DNA of 7,477 nucleotides from contig CALBSF010000140.1 in the NCBI GenBank assembly GCA_937927795.1, positions 1-7,477 on the forward strand. The letters are read 5' to 3'. How positions within the stretch are numbered: the first letter of the stretch is position 1; each line of letters starts with the position of its first letter. Both the position numbers and the translations under genes were made by a program. This DNA comes from an uncultured Rickettsiales bacterium (lineage in GTDB: Bacteria > Pseudomonadota > Alphaproteobacteria > Rickettsiales > UBA1997). Positions 1-6,803 of the stretch are shown here, piece after piece. The notes under the pieces are model-generated. The model was not told the origin of the DNA and did not search any database. It saw nothing but the letters and a program-made list of their open reading frames with translations.

Positions 1-16
1 GACGCTCTTCCGATCT
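1..16 (+). other. Residual Illumina TruSeq adapter
   Basis: The first 16 bases, GACGCTCTTCCGATCT, are identical to the 3' end of the Illumina TruSeq universal adapter, the part that abuts the insert. This is synthetic sequence left untrimmed at a contig end. The match stops at base 16, so native sequence probably begins at base 17. A chance perfect match exactly at the window edge is very unlikely. Confidence 0.95.
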
Positions 17-35
17 TGACGATGAGGTATGCGTG

Positions 36-503
36 ATGCCGCCGCCTCCTCCACCGTCCCCTGATGTTTCGATCAAACCAACAACATTTGCCTCCGCCGC
101 GGCGACAGCATCAAAATTGAGATCGTCAGCATGGGCATCACAAATGCCAAGATCAACAACCACAGTGTCCGCCGCAACTGTGCATGCGCCAAAACCAACA
201 ATTGCACGCATGCCGCCAAGATCAACGACATCATCAAAGCCAAGCACAAAGCTTGATGAGAAGCGCATTGTGTGTCGCAATTGGGCACGTGATCGTTCTT
301 GTCCATTTGGTGATAAATGTCATTTTAGCCATATTACAACAGCATCTGCATCAGCATCCACATCTGCAACCGCCGCAACACGCACTCATAATCCTAACCG
401 CAAAACAATGTTGTGTCGCAACTGGGAGCGCGATGGCGATTGTACATACGGCGCTCGTTGCGATTTTGCGCACGGAGAACATGAATTGGTTTCTCGTTCG
501 TAA
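36..503 (+). CDS. Tandem CCCH zinc-finger protein, eukaryote- or giant-virus-like, possibly 5'-truncated
   Basis: The protein ends in two CCCH zinc fingers, each with the exact spacing C-x8-C-x5-C-x3-H. Counting from the ATG at 36, finger 1 uses C80, C89, C95 and H99, and finger 2 uses C127, C136, C142 and H146. Both fingers start CRNW, and the second is followed by GEHEL, as in the TIS11/tristetraprolin class of RNA-binding proteins. A 27-residue Ala/Ser/Thr-rich linker separates them, longer than the 18 residues typical of tristetraprolin. The N-terminal 75 residues are low complexity: a run of six prolines, then Ser/Thr/Pro-rich sequence with an imperfect repeat (MPRSTT, later MPPRSTT). 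The ATG at 36 is a plausible start, but the frame stays open back into the adapter, so the true start may lie further 5'. G+C is about half, well above the rest of the window. Such tandem fingers are typical of eukaryotes and large DNA viruses, not bacteria. RNA binding is inferred from the family. Confidence 0.75.
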   Translation: MPPPPPPSPDVSIKPTTFASAAATASKLRSSAWASQMPRSTTTVSAATVHAPKPTIARMPPRSTTSSKPSTKLDEKRIVCRNWARDRSCPFGDKCHFSHITTASASASTSATAATRTHNPNRKTMLCRNWERDGDCTYGARCDFAHGEHELVSRS

Positions 504-552
504 AATCATGTCAATTAATTTATAATTGATCAATTTAATTATTAATAACAAA

Positions 553-582
553 CAAACAATAATAAATTTTTATTATTGTTTG
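553..582. terminator. AT-rich hairpin between convergent genes, possible giant-virus-type 3'-end signal
   Basis: A perfect 14-bp inverted repeat (553-566 paired with 569-582, arm CAAACAATAATAAA) has a 2-base loop. It lies 50 bases after the zinc-finger stop codon and contains the stop codon of the minus-strand ORF at 573-575. Mimivirus transcripts are known to end at AT-rich hairpins with little sequence conservation between neighbouring genes. This hairpin fits that pattern, which supports a viral origin for the 17-1043 piece. It lacks the GC-rich stem of a bacterial terminator. Confidence 0.5.
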
Positions 583-1043
583 TCAATCAAATAACTCAAA
601 CGATTGATATTTAAACAAGTTCCTTTCATCAAATTTCCGAAATATCTAACGAATCCACCGGAAGATATTTGAATAACGTAATTAATAATCGTATATTCTT
701 TTTCCACATCAATCAAACTTTTCCACATCGTGATGATTTCGGTTTGTCTAAAATCGCCTTTTTTAATTTTTTGAATTTTAAATGAGATAAATTTTAACAA
801 ATTTTCTCCTGTTATCGTAACACAAGATATTTCTTGCATATATGACACAACAATTTCTTTTGTTGGCACACGTGATGGAATTATACCACGTTTAGTATAC
901 CACCAATATGGTTTTCCATTGATGTTATAATTGCTCCAAGGGGGATATGTCATTGTGTAAGTTCCACAAGTCAAACTTGTAGGCAATTCATTTTCTATTT
1001 GTGCCAAGCCAAGAATATCAAATGTATCAGTTTTAAATCCATG
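573..1043 (-). CDS. Unrecognised protein, 5'-truncated at a chimeric junction
   Basis: This minus-strand frame encodes about 156 residues ending RLSYLIDKQ, with a TAA stop at 573-575. I recognise no family. It is rich in aromatic residues and Lys, with a tryptophan-containing N-terminal part (PPWSNYNINGKPYWWY) followed by PSRVP and a mixed helix/strand-like pattern. There is no signal peptide or obvious membrane segment. The frame can be read upstream to a TTG at 1071-1073, but the last ten or so codons there are the reverse complement of the NFACT-R fragment, so that start is spurious and the true N-terminus is missing. Very low G+C and steady residue use suggest a real gene rather than a shadow frame. 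It converges on the zinc-finger gene at a shared hairpin, so both probably come from the same eukaryotic or viral source. Confidence 0.45.
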   Translation of the reverse strand, partial: HGFKTDTFDILGLAQIENELPTSLTCGTYTMTYPPWSNYNINGKPYWWYTKRGIIPSRVPTKEIVVSYMQEISCVTITGENLLKFISFKIQKIKKGDFRQTEIITMWKSLIDVEKEYTIINYVIQISSGGFVRYFGNLMKGTCLNINRLSYLIDKQ

Positions 1044-1212
1044 CAATAAAGAAAATGAATATATTACATTCAAATTGGCTGATGGTGATGATTTGTGGTT
1101 TCATATAAAAGATTTGCCTGGAAGTCATGTAATTATTAAAACTAATTTGGAAGTAACGACAGAATCACTTATTCTAGAAACTGCAAAACTATGTGCAGCT
1201 AATTCTAAAGTA
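1044..1212 (+). CDS. Fragment of an RqcH-type NFACT-R domain, truncated at both ends by chimeric joins
   Basis: The frame around 1045-1212 reads NKENEYITFKLADGDDLWFH, then IKDLPGSHVIIKT, then ETAKLCAANSKV. This matches the core of the NFACT-R (DUF814) RNA-binding domain of RqcH, the bacterial relative of Rqc2/NEMF that adds C-terminal alanine tails to nascent chains on obstructed 50S ribosomal subunits. The D-x-W-F-H and PGSHV-I-I signatures are clear and of bacterial, Firmicutes-like type. Only about 56 residues of a protein usually near 550-590 are present. The rest of NFACT-R and the preceding NFACT-N and helix-hairpin-helix regions are absent on both sides. The frame continues by chance into the downstream AsmA-like ORF, giving a misleading open frame from a TTG at 1075 to 2469. 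The size, about 170 bases, is close to one short read, which suggests a library or assembly chimera. Boundaries are good to about 10 bases. Confidence 0.75.
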
Positions 1213-2469
1213 AGTGGCATTGATAATCTTTATTTAAATGGTGATGCGATAATTGATGTAAAAAAAGATTTTACCAGCAATGATTTTGTTTCTAAAATAG
1301 ATTTAACCAAGAGCAGCCTTCATTTAAAAGAATTCGATGTTACCAAAGATGATGGGCTTGAAGGCGGTTTAAATTTTATTTTATCGGTTTTAAATAATAA
1401 AATTTCTATTAATAATATTTCTTTGTGGAAAAAAAATATTTCACAAATATCTGCGGTAAAAATTTATGGTGATGTGGTTTTTGATCTAGAGCCATTTATG
1501 ATTACAAAGCTTGAAATCAAAAATCATAATTTTGGTAAAAATGATTATGATATTTTTTATGTTGCGGATAAAAAAACTTCAAAACAAAATTTAAATATTA
1601 AAGGAAAATATTTAAATTTAGCTGCTTTACTTGATTCAAAAATATTTTCTTCTTCATCTTCGTCAAATAAATTTTCTAATAGTCAAATTCAAATTGTTCT
1701 TAATGACCTTAATTTGCTTGGTGATAAGAAAATTAGAAATCTATATTTCTTCTTAAATTGTAAAAATAATTTTTGTTTTGATGGGGTTGCAAACGCTTCT
1801 TACTCTAAATCAAACGCAATATCGCTTCGTCTAACAAATACTCAAAAAAATATCGCTAATCTAAACGGTACAATTAATAATATTGGTTATTTAGCGGAAG
1901 CCTTTGGAATTTCTAAGGTGGTGTCACTTGGGAATGCTAAAATAAAGGCGCAAAATCAAATGGTTGAAGGTAAACAAAATTTATCAGGAGAAGTAAAAAT
2001 CGACAATCCAATCACATTTTATGAATCTGAAACAGTAAAAAAATTAGCAAAAGATGACCTATTTTCTAAAATTCAAGATACAATTTTTTCAAACAATAAA
2101 ACCACCTTTGATTCGCTAAAGCTTGATTTTGCTGTAAATAAAGATGCTTTAACTATCAATTCTCTTATCGCTAATAATTATAAAATAGGAATTACCGCCA
2201 AAGGAGTTGTGAATTTGAAGAGCGATAATTATGCAATTAAAGGCATGATAATTCCTGGTTTTGTGATAAATAATTTATTTGGCATAGGAAAAATTCCTTT
2301 AATTGGCGGGGTTATAAGTGGCGTTCTAACTGGAGGTGATGGCGGTGGTTTATTTGGAATTCGTTACGAATATGTAAAAAAAGCTGGTGATAAAGAAGGG
2401 GTATTTACTACCAACAAAGTTTCATCATTTTTACCAACCACAATTCAAAATTTATTTGATGAAATTTAA
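1213..2469 (+). CDS. AsmA-like / YhdP-type (DUF3971) envelope protein, C-terminal 418 residues only
   Basis: This is the C-terminal part of a large AsmA-superfamily protein. Members such as YhdP and TamB are anchored in the inner membrane, span the periplasm and take part in phospholipid transport to the outer membrane. The diagnostic segment lies near 2240-2460. It has GMIIPGFVINNLFG, then IPLIGGVISGVLTGG, then GGGLFGIRYEY, and ends SSFLPTTIQNLF, which corresponds to the family ending in which an N-x-L-S-x-L-x-P-x-x-x-R-x-L-F-like pattern closes the protein. Upstream, beta-rich repeats such as IDLTKSSLHLKEFDV and LTINSLIANNYKIGITAKG fit the long beta-groove architecture. Full-length relatives are usually around 1000 residues or more, so the N-terminal half and membrane anchor are missing, replaced by an unrelated NFACT-R fragment joined in frame near 1210. 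It overlaps trmFO by 11 bases, consistent with an operon. The family call is firm; the exact orthologue is not. Confidence 0.8.
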   Translation, partial: SGIDNLYLNGDAIIDVKKDFTSNDFVSKIDLTKSSLHLKEFDVTKDDGLEGGLNFILSVLNNKISINNISLWKKNISQISAVKIYGDVVFDLEPFMITKLEIKNHNFGKNDYDIFYVADKKTSKQNLNIKGKYLNLAALLDSKIFSSSSSSNKFSNSQIQIVLNDLNLLGDKKIRNLYFFLNCKNNFCFDGVANASYSKSNAISLRLTNTQKNIANLNGTINNIGYLAEAFGISKVVSLGNAKIKAQNQMVEGKQNLSGEVKIDNPITFYESETVKKLAKDDLFSKIQDTIFSNNKTTFDSLKLDFAVNKDALTINSLIANNYKIGITAKGVVNLKSDNYAIKGMIIPGFVINNLFGIGKIPLIGGVISGVLTGGDGGGLFGIRYEYVKKAGDKEGVFTTNKVSSFLPTTIQNLFDEI

Positions 2470-3787
2470 TAAAGTTAATATAATTGGTGCTGGGCTATCT
2501 GGCTGTGAAGCGGCTTGGCAGTTGGCTAAAAGGGGAATTGAAGTTGAAATTTTTGAGATGCGCGATGAGCAAAGAAAAACTTTTGCTCATCGAACCAAAG
2601 ATTTTGCAGAATTAGTTTGTTCAAATTCTCTTAGAAGCGACGATGTTTCAACCGCTATTGGCCTGCTTCATCATGAGATGCGTTTGCTTGATTCTTTGAT
2701 AATGAGATCTGCTGATGAAAATAAAATTCCTGCTGGATCGGCTTTAGCCGTTGATAGAGAAGGATTTTCAAAATTTATTGAAAATGAGCTTTTAAAAACT
2801 GGGAAAGTAAAAATTAGCCGTAAGGAAATTTCTAAACTTCCGGTAAATCAAGATGAGCTTTATATTATTGCAACTGGGCCACTTACTTCTGATGAATTAA
2901 GTAAATCAATTTTAGAATATAGTGGCGAAGAAAATTTGGCTTTTTTTGATGCAATTGCGCCAATTGTTTATAAAGAATCAATTGATTTTTCTAGGGCTTG
3001 GTTTCAGTCAAGATATGATAAGGGTGATGGTAAGGATTACATAAATTGTCCTCTAAATAAAGAGCAATATTATGAATTTGTTGATGATTTAATTAATGGC
3101 GAGAAAACCGAATTTAAAGAATGGGAAAAAAATACTCCATATTTTGATGGTTGTTTGCCAATTGAAGTAATGGCATCAAGGGGCGTTGAGACCCTTCGTT
3201 TTGGACCTATGAAACCAGTTGGTTTGACAGATCCAAATTCGCCGCACAAGCCTTACGCTGTTGTGCAGCTTCGTCAAGATAATAAAATGGGAACAATTTA
3301 TAATATTGTTGGTTTTCAAACAAAATTAAAATATCACGAACAACAAAGAATTTTTACTAAAATTCCAGGGCTGCAAAAAGCAGAATTTGCAAGGCTTGGC
3401 GGCATTCATCGTAATAGTTTTATTAATAGTCCAAAATTATTAGATGAATTTTTACATTTTAAAAAATCGCCAAATATTTTATTTTCCGGTCAAATTACCG
3501 GCGTTGAAGGATATGTTGAATCAGCGGCAATGGGGCTTTTGGCGGGTATTTTTCTTAATCTTGAAATTAATAAAAAGCCACTTACCAAGCCAAGCAACAA
3601 AACCGCAATTGGTGCGCTGCTTTGCCATATTACTGTTGAGCATGAAGGCGGAAGCTTATTTCAACCAATGAATGTAAATTTTGGTTTATTTGCAAATTTG
3701 GAAGAAAAAATTAAAAAGGCTGATCGCAAATCAGCTTACTCTAATCGAGCTATAAATGAAATTACACAATGGATAGCAACAATTTAG
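2459..3787 (+). CDS. trmFO: Methylenetetrahydrofolate--tRNA-(uracil-5-)-methyltransferase TrmFO
   Basis: TrmFO makes 5-methyluridine at position 54 of the tRNA T-loop, using methylenetetrahydrofolate as carbon donor and FAD with NAD(P)H as reductant. It acts in the cytoplasm. The 442-residue product has the usual family length. A Rossmann FAD-binding motif GAGLSGCEAA sits at residues 10-19. C54 in ELVCSNSLRSD and C232 in FDGCLPIEVMASRG correspond to the two functional cysteines known from Bacillus subtilis TrmFO (C53 and C226). RFGPMKPVGL, GGIHRNSF and SGQITGVEGYVESAAMG are further family signatures. I chose the ATG at 2459, which overlaps the preceding stop by 11 bases and places the FAD motif at the normal distance. 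An in-frame GTG at 2387 would add 24 residues lying wholly inside the AsmA-like gene. The end overlaps cca by 19 bases. The gene is intact with all key residues present. Confidence 0.96.
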   Translation: MKFNKVNIIGAGLSGCEAAWQLAKRGIEVEIFEMRDEQRKTFAHRTKDFAELVCSNSLRSDDVSTAIGLLHHEMRLLDSLIMRSADENKIPAGSALAVDREGFSKFIENELLKTGKVKISRKEISKLPVNQDELYIIATGPLTSDELSKSILEYSGEENLAFFDAIAPIVYKESIDFSRAWFQSRYDKGDGKDYINCPLNKEQYYEFVDDLINGEKTEFKEWEKNTPYFDGCLPIEVMASRGVETLRFGPMKPVGLTDPNSPHKPYAVVQLRQDNKMGTIYNIVGFQTKLKYHEQQRIFTKIPGLQKAEFARLGGIHRNSFINSPKLLDEFLHFKKSPNILFSGQITGVEGYVESAAMGLLAGIFLNLEINKKPLTKPSNKTAIGALLCHITVEHEGGSLFQPMNVNFGLFANLEEKIKKADRKSAYSNRAINEITQWIATI

Positions 3788-4983
3788 CTAAATTTCCTAA
3801 GGAGATAGAAATAATTTTTCAAATTTTCGGCGATAAAATCAGGCTGGTTGGCGGCGTGGTGCGCGATTTGATATTGGGTAAAAAAGTTAATGATTTTGAT
3901 TTTGCCACAGAATTAAAGCCGCAGGAGATTATTGAAATATTAAATTCTCATAAAATTAGATCAATTTTAGTTGGAGTAAAATTTGGTACTGTTATTGCAG
4001 TTATAAATAATAAAAATTTTGAAATTACAACCTTAAGAAAAGATGTCGATTGCGATGGAAGGCGCGCTGAAGTTGAATTTGTGAGTGATTATATTTTTGA
4101 TGCCTCAAGAAGAGATTTTACTATTAACGCTTTATATTTAGATAAAAATGGTGAAATTTACGATTATTTTCAAGGCAAAAAAGACCTAGAAAATCGCGTT
4201 GTTAAGTTCATTGGCGATGCTAATTTGAGGATTAAAGAAGATTTTTTAAGAATTTTAAGATTTTTTCGTTTTAGTTGTAATTACGCCGCAATCCTTGATG
4301 AAAAAGGCTTAAATGCCTGTATAGAAAATAAAAGTAACTTAAAAAGCCTATCAAAAGATCGCATCAGAAGTGAGGTTTTTAAGATGTTTGCAACCGCTAA
4401 AGACGAGGATCTAATCAGGTTTTTTGAATATTTAGAAAATTATAAAATTGCCGCAGAAATTTTTTCTAATAATTTAGAAATTGCAAATTTTAAGAGGTTA
4501 TTTAAAATAGAGCGGGCCTTGCAAATAAAGCTTTGCGATCATTTAAAATTATTTATTTTATTTTTTAATAAAGATTTAAATTTAAAAAGCTTTTTTGATG
4601 ATTTTAATTTTTCTAATAAAGAAAAAAAATATTTTGAATTTTTATTTGAAAATTCTTTAATTTATAAAACTTTATTAAAAGACGCAGAGCTTAGAAAGCT
4701 CTTGGCAAATCAAGCTAAAGAATTTATATATGATTTTTATTTATTAAATGCTTTACAAAATTTTTCTTTTATTGAATTATCTAAGCTTGATGATAGACTT
4801 AAATTTATAAATAATTTTCAATTATCAGATTTTCCATTAGAGGCTAAAGACCTTATTTTGCTTGGCTTTGAAGGCGAGGATATTGGAAAATCATTAAAAA
4901 TTACTAGAGATCTTTGGGTGCAAAGTAATTTTGCTTTAGGGAAAAGTGATTTAATAAAACTTCTAAAAGATAAAGAATTGTAA
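3769..4983 (+). CDS. cca: CCA tRNA nucleotidyltransferase (class II)
   Basis: This enzyme adds or repairs the 3'-terminal CCA of tRNAs from CTP and ATP without a nucleic acid template. The 404-residue protein shows the class II nucleotidyltransferase head. It has LVGGVVRDLILG at residues 26-37, the metal-binding pair D42 and D44 in DFDFAT, a third acidic position at E85 in FEITTLRKD, and the RRDFTINAL motif at 114-122. The neck motif KEDFLRILRFFRF at 156-168 follows. The C-terminal half is helical, Lys/Phe/Leu-rich and poorly conserved, as is normal for the body and tail. Bacterial poly(A) polymerase I shares this fold, but the motif set, length and alphaproteobacterial context favour CCA addition. 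The ATG lies inside the end of trmFO, a 19-base overlap that suggests translational coupling of two tRNA-maturation genes. Confidence 0.92.
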   Translation: MDSNNLAKFPKEIEIIFQIFGDKIRLVGGVVRDLILGKKVNDFDFATELKPQEIIEILNSHKIRSILVGVKFGTVIAVINNKNFEITTLRKDVDCDGRRAEVEFVSDYIFDASRRDFTINALYLDKNGEIYDYFQGKKDLENRVVKFIGDANLRIKEDFLRILRFFRFSCNYAAILDEKGLNACIENKSNLKSLSKDRIRSEVFKMFATAKDEDLIRFFEYLENYKIAAEIFSNNLEIANFKRLFKIERALQIKLCDHLKLFILFFNKDLNLKSFFDDFNFSNKEKKYFEFLFENSLIYKTLLKDAELRKLLANQAKEFIYDFYLLNALQNFSFIELSKLDDRLKFINNFQLSDFPLEAKDLILLGFEGEDIGKSLKITRDLWVQSNFALGKSDLIKLLKDKEL

Positions 4984-4987
4984 CGTC

Positions 4988-5299
4988 ATGGCAACTTCAA
5001 AACAAGAGCAGCTATATAACGACATAATTGAATATTATGGCTATGCAGATCGCTTAATTAGGGCGGTTGAAGATAGTTCTCACAAATTGGCTACTGAGCA
5101 ATTTACTATAGTAGAAGAGGTGGTTGTTCGTCTTGAAGAATGTGCAGATCAGCTTACGGCGCAATATATTGAATTTGTTAAAGGAAATGCCTCAAAAGAA
5201 GTTATAGAATCAACTAGGCAGGCTTTAAATACGATATCAGCCAAAGTTGAAGAATGTCGTAATAAAATTATGATGCTTTATCAGGGTAGTGGTAATTAA
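4988..5299 (+). CDS. Small acidic helical protein of unknown function
   Basis: This encodes 103 residues starting MATSKQEQLYNDIIEYYGYA and ending MMLYQGSGN. I do not recognise a family. The sequence is almost entirely predicted helix with no signal peptide or membrane segment. Heptad-like spacing of Leu, Ile and Val through residues 20-95 suggests a helical bundle or coiled coil. Two cysteines occur in similar settings (EECADQL and EECRNKI). The overall size and helical pattern recall small chaperone-like proteins such as FliT, but no specific motif supports that and I do not claim it. The start is 4 bases after the cca stop, with no strong Shine-Dalgarno sequence visible. The next gene begins 1 base after its stop, so it is firmly inside the operon. 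Position and codon use like the neighbours argue that it is a real gene. Confidence 0.8.
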   Translation: MATSKQEQLYNDIIEYYGYADRLIRAVEDSSHKLATEQFTIVEEVVVRLEECADQLTAQYIEFVKGNASKEVIESTRQALNTISAKVEECRNKIMMLYQGSGN

Positions 5300-5300
5300 A

Positions 5301-6281
5301 ATGCAGTTTGAAGACATCATCAAAAACCTTTCTGGCGATTTAAAAAAACTCGATCAAATCATTTTAGAGTTTGCAGAAGGAAAATCTCCTCTAATTAAAG
5401 AAATATCTCAACATTTATTGCTTTCTGGCGGCAAAAGAATTCGCCCAATTTTGCTTTTTTTATCATCAAGTTTATTTTCTACAAAACCGGTTCATAATTT
5501 AGCGGCAGCGGTTGAGCTGATTCATACCGCAACCTTACTTCATGATGATGTTGTTGATTTTAGTCAGGTCAGAAGGGGCAAAAAAACAGCTAATGCAATT
5601 TGGGATAATAAATCTAGTATTTTAGTTGGTGATTATTTGTTTTCGATTGCTTTTCAATTGATGGTAAAAAGCGAAAATCTTACGGTTCTTGATTTATTGG
5701 CTCGATCATCTTCAATCATGGCTGATGGAGAAGTGATGCAGCTTGAAAATTCCAGTGATGTTGCTTTGAGTAAAGAAAAATATTTAGAAATTATTTTTGG
5801 CAAAACTGCGGTGCTTTTTTCGGCCGCTTGTAAGTCTGGAGCCTTGATAAACAATGCTTTGGAAGATAAAATTTTTAGACTTGGTGAATTTGGAAAAAAT
5901 TTAGGAATCGTTTTTCAAATGGTTGATGATATTTTAGATTATGCTTCTAATCAGCAAACTTTGGGCAAAGATTTAGGTAATGATTTTTTTGAAGGTAAAG
6001 TTACTTTGCCAATTATTTTGACTTACAAAGCTGCTAGTAATGAAGATAAAGCCTTAATTGCAGATTTATTTTCAAAAAATCTTATTGCTACAGATAAAAA
6101 TTATGATGATTTTAAAACTATTTTATCATTGATTGAAAAATATCACGCTTTAGACTTAGCAAAGTCAGAGGCTATTTTTTATAAGGAAATGGCATTGAAA
6201 AATTTAGAAATTTTTCCTGATTCTTTCGCAAAAAACGCCCTTATTACAACTCTAAATTACGCCTTATCTAGGCTGTTTTAA
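5301..6281 (+). CDS. ispB: Long-chain trans-polyprenyl diphosphate synthase (octaprenyl type)
   Basis: This enzyme extends farnesyl or geranylgeranyl diphosphate with isopentenyl diphosphate units to make the polyprenyl side chain of ubiquinone or menaquinone. The 326-residue product carries all family signatures: GGKRIRP at 43-49, the first aspartate-rich motif D82-D83-V-V-D86 inside TATLLHDDVVD, RRGK at 91-94, GDYLF at 110-114, the second aspartate-rich motif FQMVDDILDY at 205-214, and GKDLGNDFFEGKVTLP from 222. The residue five places before the first motif is a small alanine (A77). In this family that leaves the product pocket open and favours long chains over C15 or C20. The exact chain length cannot be read from the sequence. 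I prefer the ATG at 5301, 1 base after the preceding stop, over an in-frame GTG at 5289 inside the previous gene. The stop overlaps the next start in TAATG. Confidence 0.93.
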   Translation: MQFEDIIKNLSGDLKKLDQIILEFAEGKSPLIKEISQHLLLSGGKRIRPILLFLSSSLFSTKPVHNLAAAVELIHTATLLHDDVVDFSQVRRGKKTANAIWDNKSSILVGDYLFSIAFQLMVKSENLTVLDLLARSSSIMADGEVMQLENSSDVALSKEKYLEIIFGKTAVLFSAACKSGALINNALEDKIFRLGEFGKNLGIVFQMVDDILDYASNQQTLGKDLGNDFFEGKVTLPIILTYKAASNEDKALIADLFSKNLIATDKNYDDFKTILSLIEKYHALDLAKSEAIFYKEMALKNLEIFPDSFAKNALITTLNYALSRLF

Positions 6282-6781
6282 TGATGAATAAAATTATATT
6301 TTTTATAATTCTAAATTTTCTTTTTATCCCAAAAGCTTTTAGCCAAGTAATGGATAGTTCATTTTATCAATGGGAAGTTTATGAAATTGATGAAACAAAT
6401 GAAGATGAAAAAAAATGCTATATCGTTTCTTATCCAATTAAAACAAGCTCTGATCACAATGCTAGGCAAAAGCCCTATTTAATGATTACACGCTTTGCCA
6501 AAGATAGAAGCGAGGAATTTAGTGTTTCTGCGGGCTTTGAATTTAAATTAAATAGCGAAGTTTTTGTTTTAATTGATGGATATCAACATAAATTAATCGC
6601 CGATAAAAATTTTGCTTGGACAAAAACTAGGTCACAAGATGTAAAAATTATTCAAACCGCATTAAGCGGTGGTGTTATTAAAGTTAGAAGCGATTCAGCT
6701 TTTGGAACTTATGCAGTTGATGAATATTCCCTAAAAGGCATAACACGTGCTTACGCTAGAATGAGAGAGATTTGTAAGTAA
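6281..6781 (+). CDS. Invasion-associated locus B (IalB) family exported protein
   Basis: The 166-residue protein starts with a typical Sec signal peptide: MMNK, a hydrophobic core at about residues 5-16, and a likely cleavage after AFS at 21. The mature part follows the IalB family pattern. It has an early WEVYEI, a first conserved cysteine at C46 (KKCYIVSYP), a central EFSVSAGFEFKLNSEVFVLIDG strand region (quoted in part as SVSAGFEF and VFVLIDG), AVDEYSLKGITRAYARM, and a final cysteine at C165 that could pair with C46. IalB was named for a Bartonella protein linked to erythrocyte invasion, but homologues are widespread in alphaproteobacteria, including non-invasive ones, so virulence should not be assumed. 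A periplasmic or outer-membrane location is inferred. The start codon shares one base with the preceding stop. It is the last gene of the operon, and no terminator follows until 7091-7126. Confidence 0.85.
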   Translation: MMNKIIFFIILNFLFIPKAFSQVMDSSFYQWEVYEIDETNEDEKKCYIVSYPIKTSSDHNARQKPYLMITRFAKDRSEEFSVSAGFEFKLNSEVFVLIDGYQHKLIADKNFAWTKTRSQDVKIIQTALSGGVIKVRSDSAFGTYAVDEYSLKGITRAYARMREICK

Positions 6782-6803
6782 ATTAAGGGAGTTTAAAATC
6801 ATA

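Noticed and set aside
73..551. Other open frames across the zinc-finger gene, on both strands
   Set aside because: They overlap the CCCH gene and are low-complexity His/Gln- or Leu-rich translations of repetitive DNA with no recognisable motif.
17..1043. Horizontal transfer of a eukaryotic zinc-finger gene into the bacterium
   Set aside because: The adapter at the edge and the read-sized RqcH fragment between this piece and the bacterial operon make an artefact far more likely than transfer.
1041..1073. TTG at 1071-1073 as the start of the minus-strand ORF
   Set aside because: The codons from 1043 to 1073 are the reverse complement of the NFACT-R fragment, so they do not belong to this gene.
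2387..2458. GTG start at 2387 for trmFO
   Set aside because: It would add 24 residues inside the AsmA-like gene. The ATG at 2459 places the FAD motif at the usual position near the N-terminus.
1075..2469. A single novel NFACT-AsmA fusion protein
   Set aside because: Both partners are cut mid-domain and the predicted compartments are incompatible: NFACT acts on cytoplasmic ribosomes, AsmA-like proteins in the periplasm.
3444..3671. Alternative plus-strand open frame inside trmFO
   Set aside because: It is a shadow frame within conserved TrmFO sequence with no independent support.
5289..5300. GTG start at 5289 for the polyprenyl synthase
   Set aside because: It adds only four residues within the previous gene; the ATG at 5301 directly after the previous stop is more natural.
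5654..5854. Minus-strand open frame inside the polyprenyl synthase gene
   Set aside because: It is a shadow of a strongly supported gene and has no motif or ribosome binding site.
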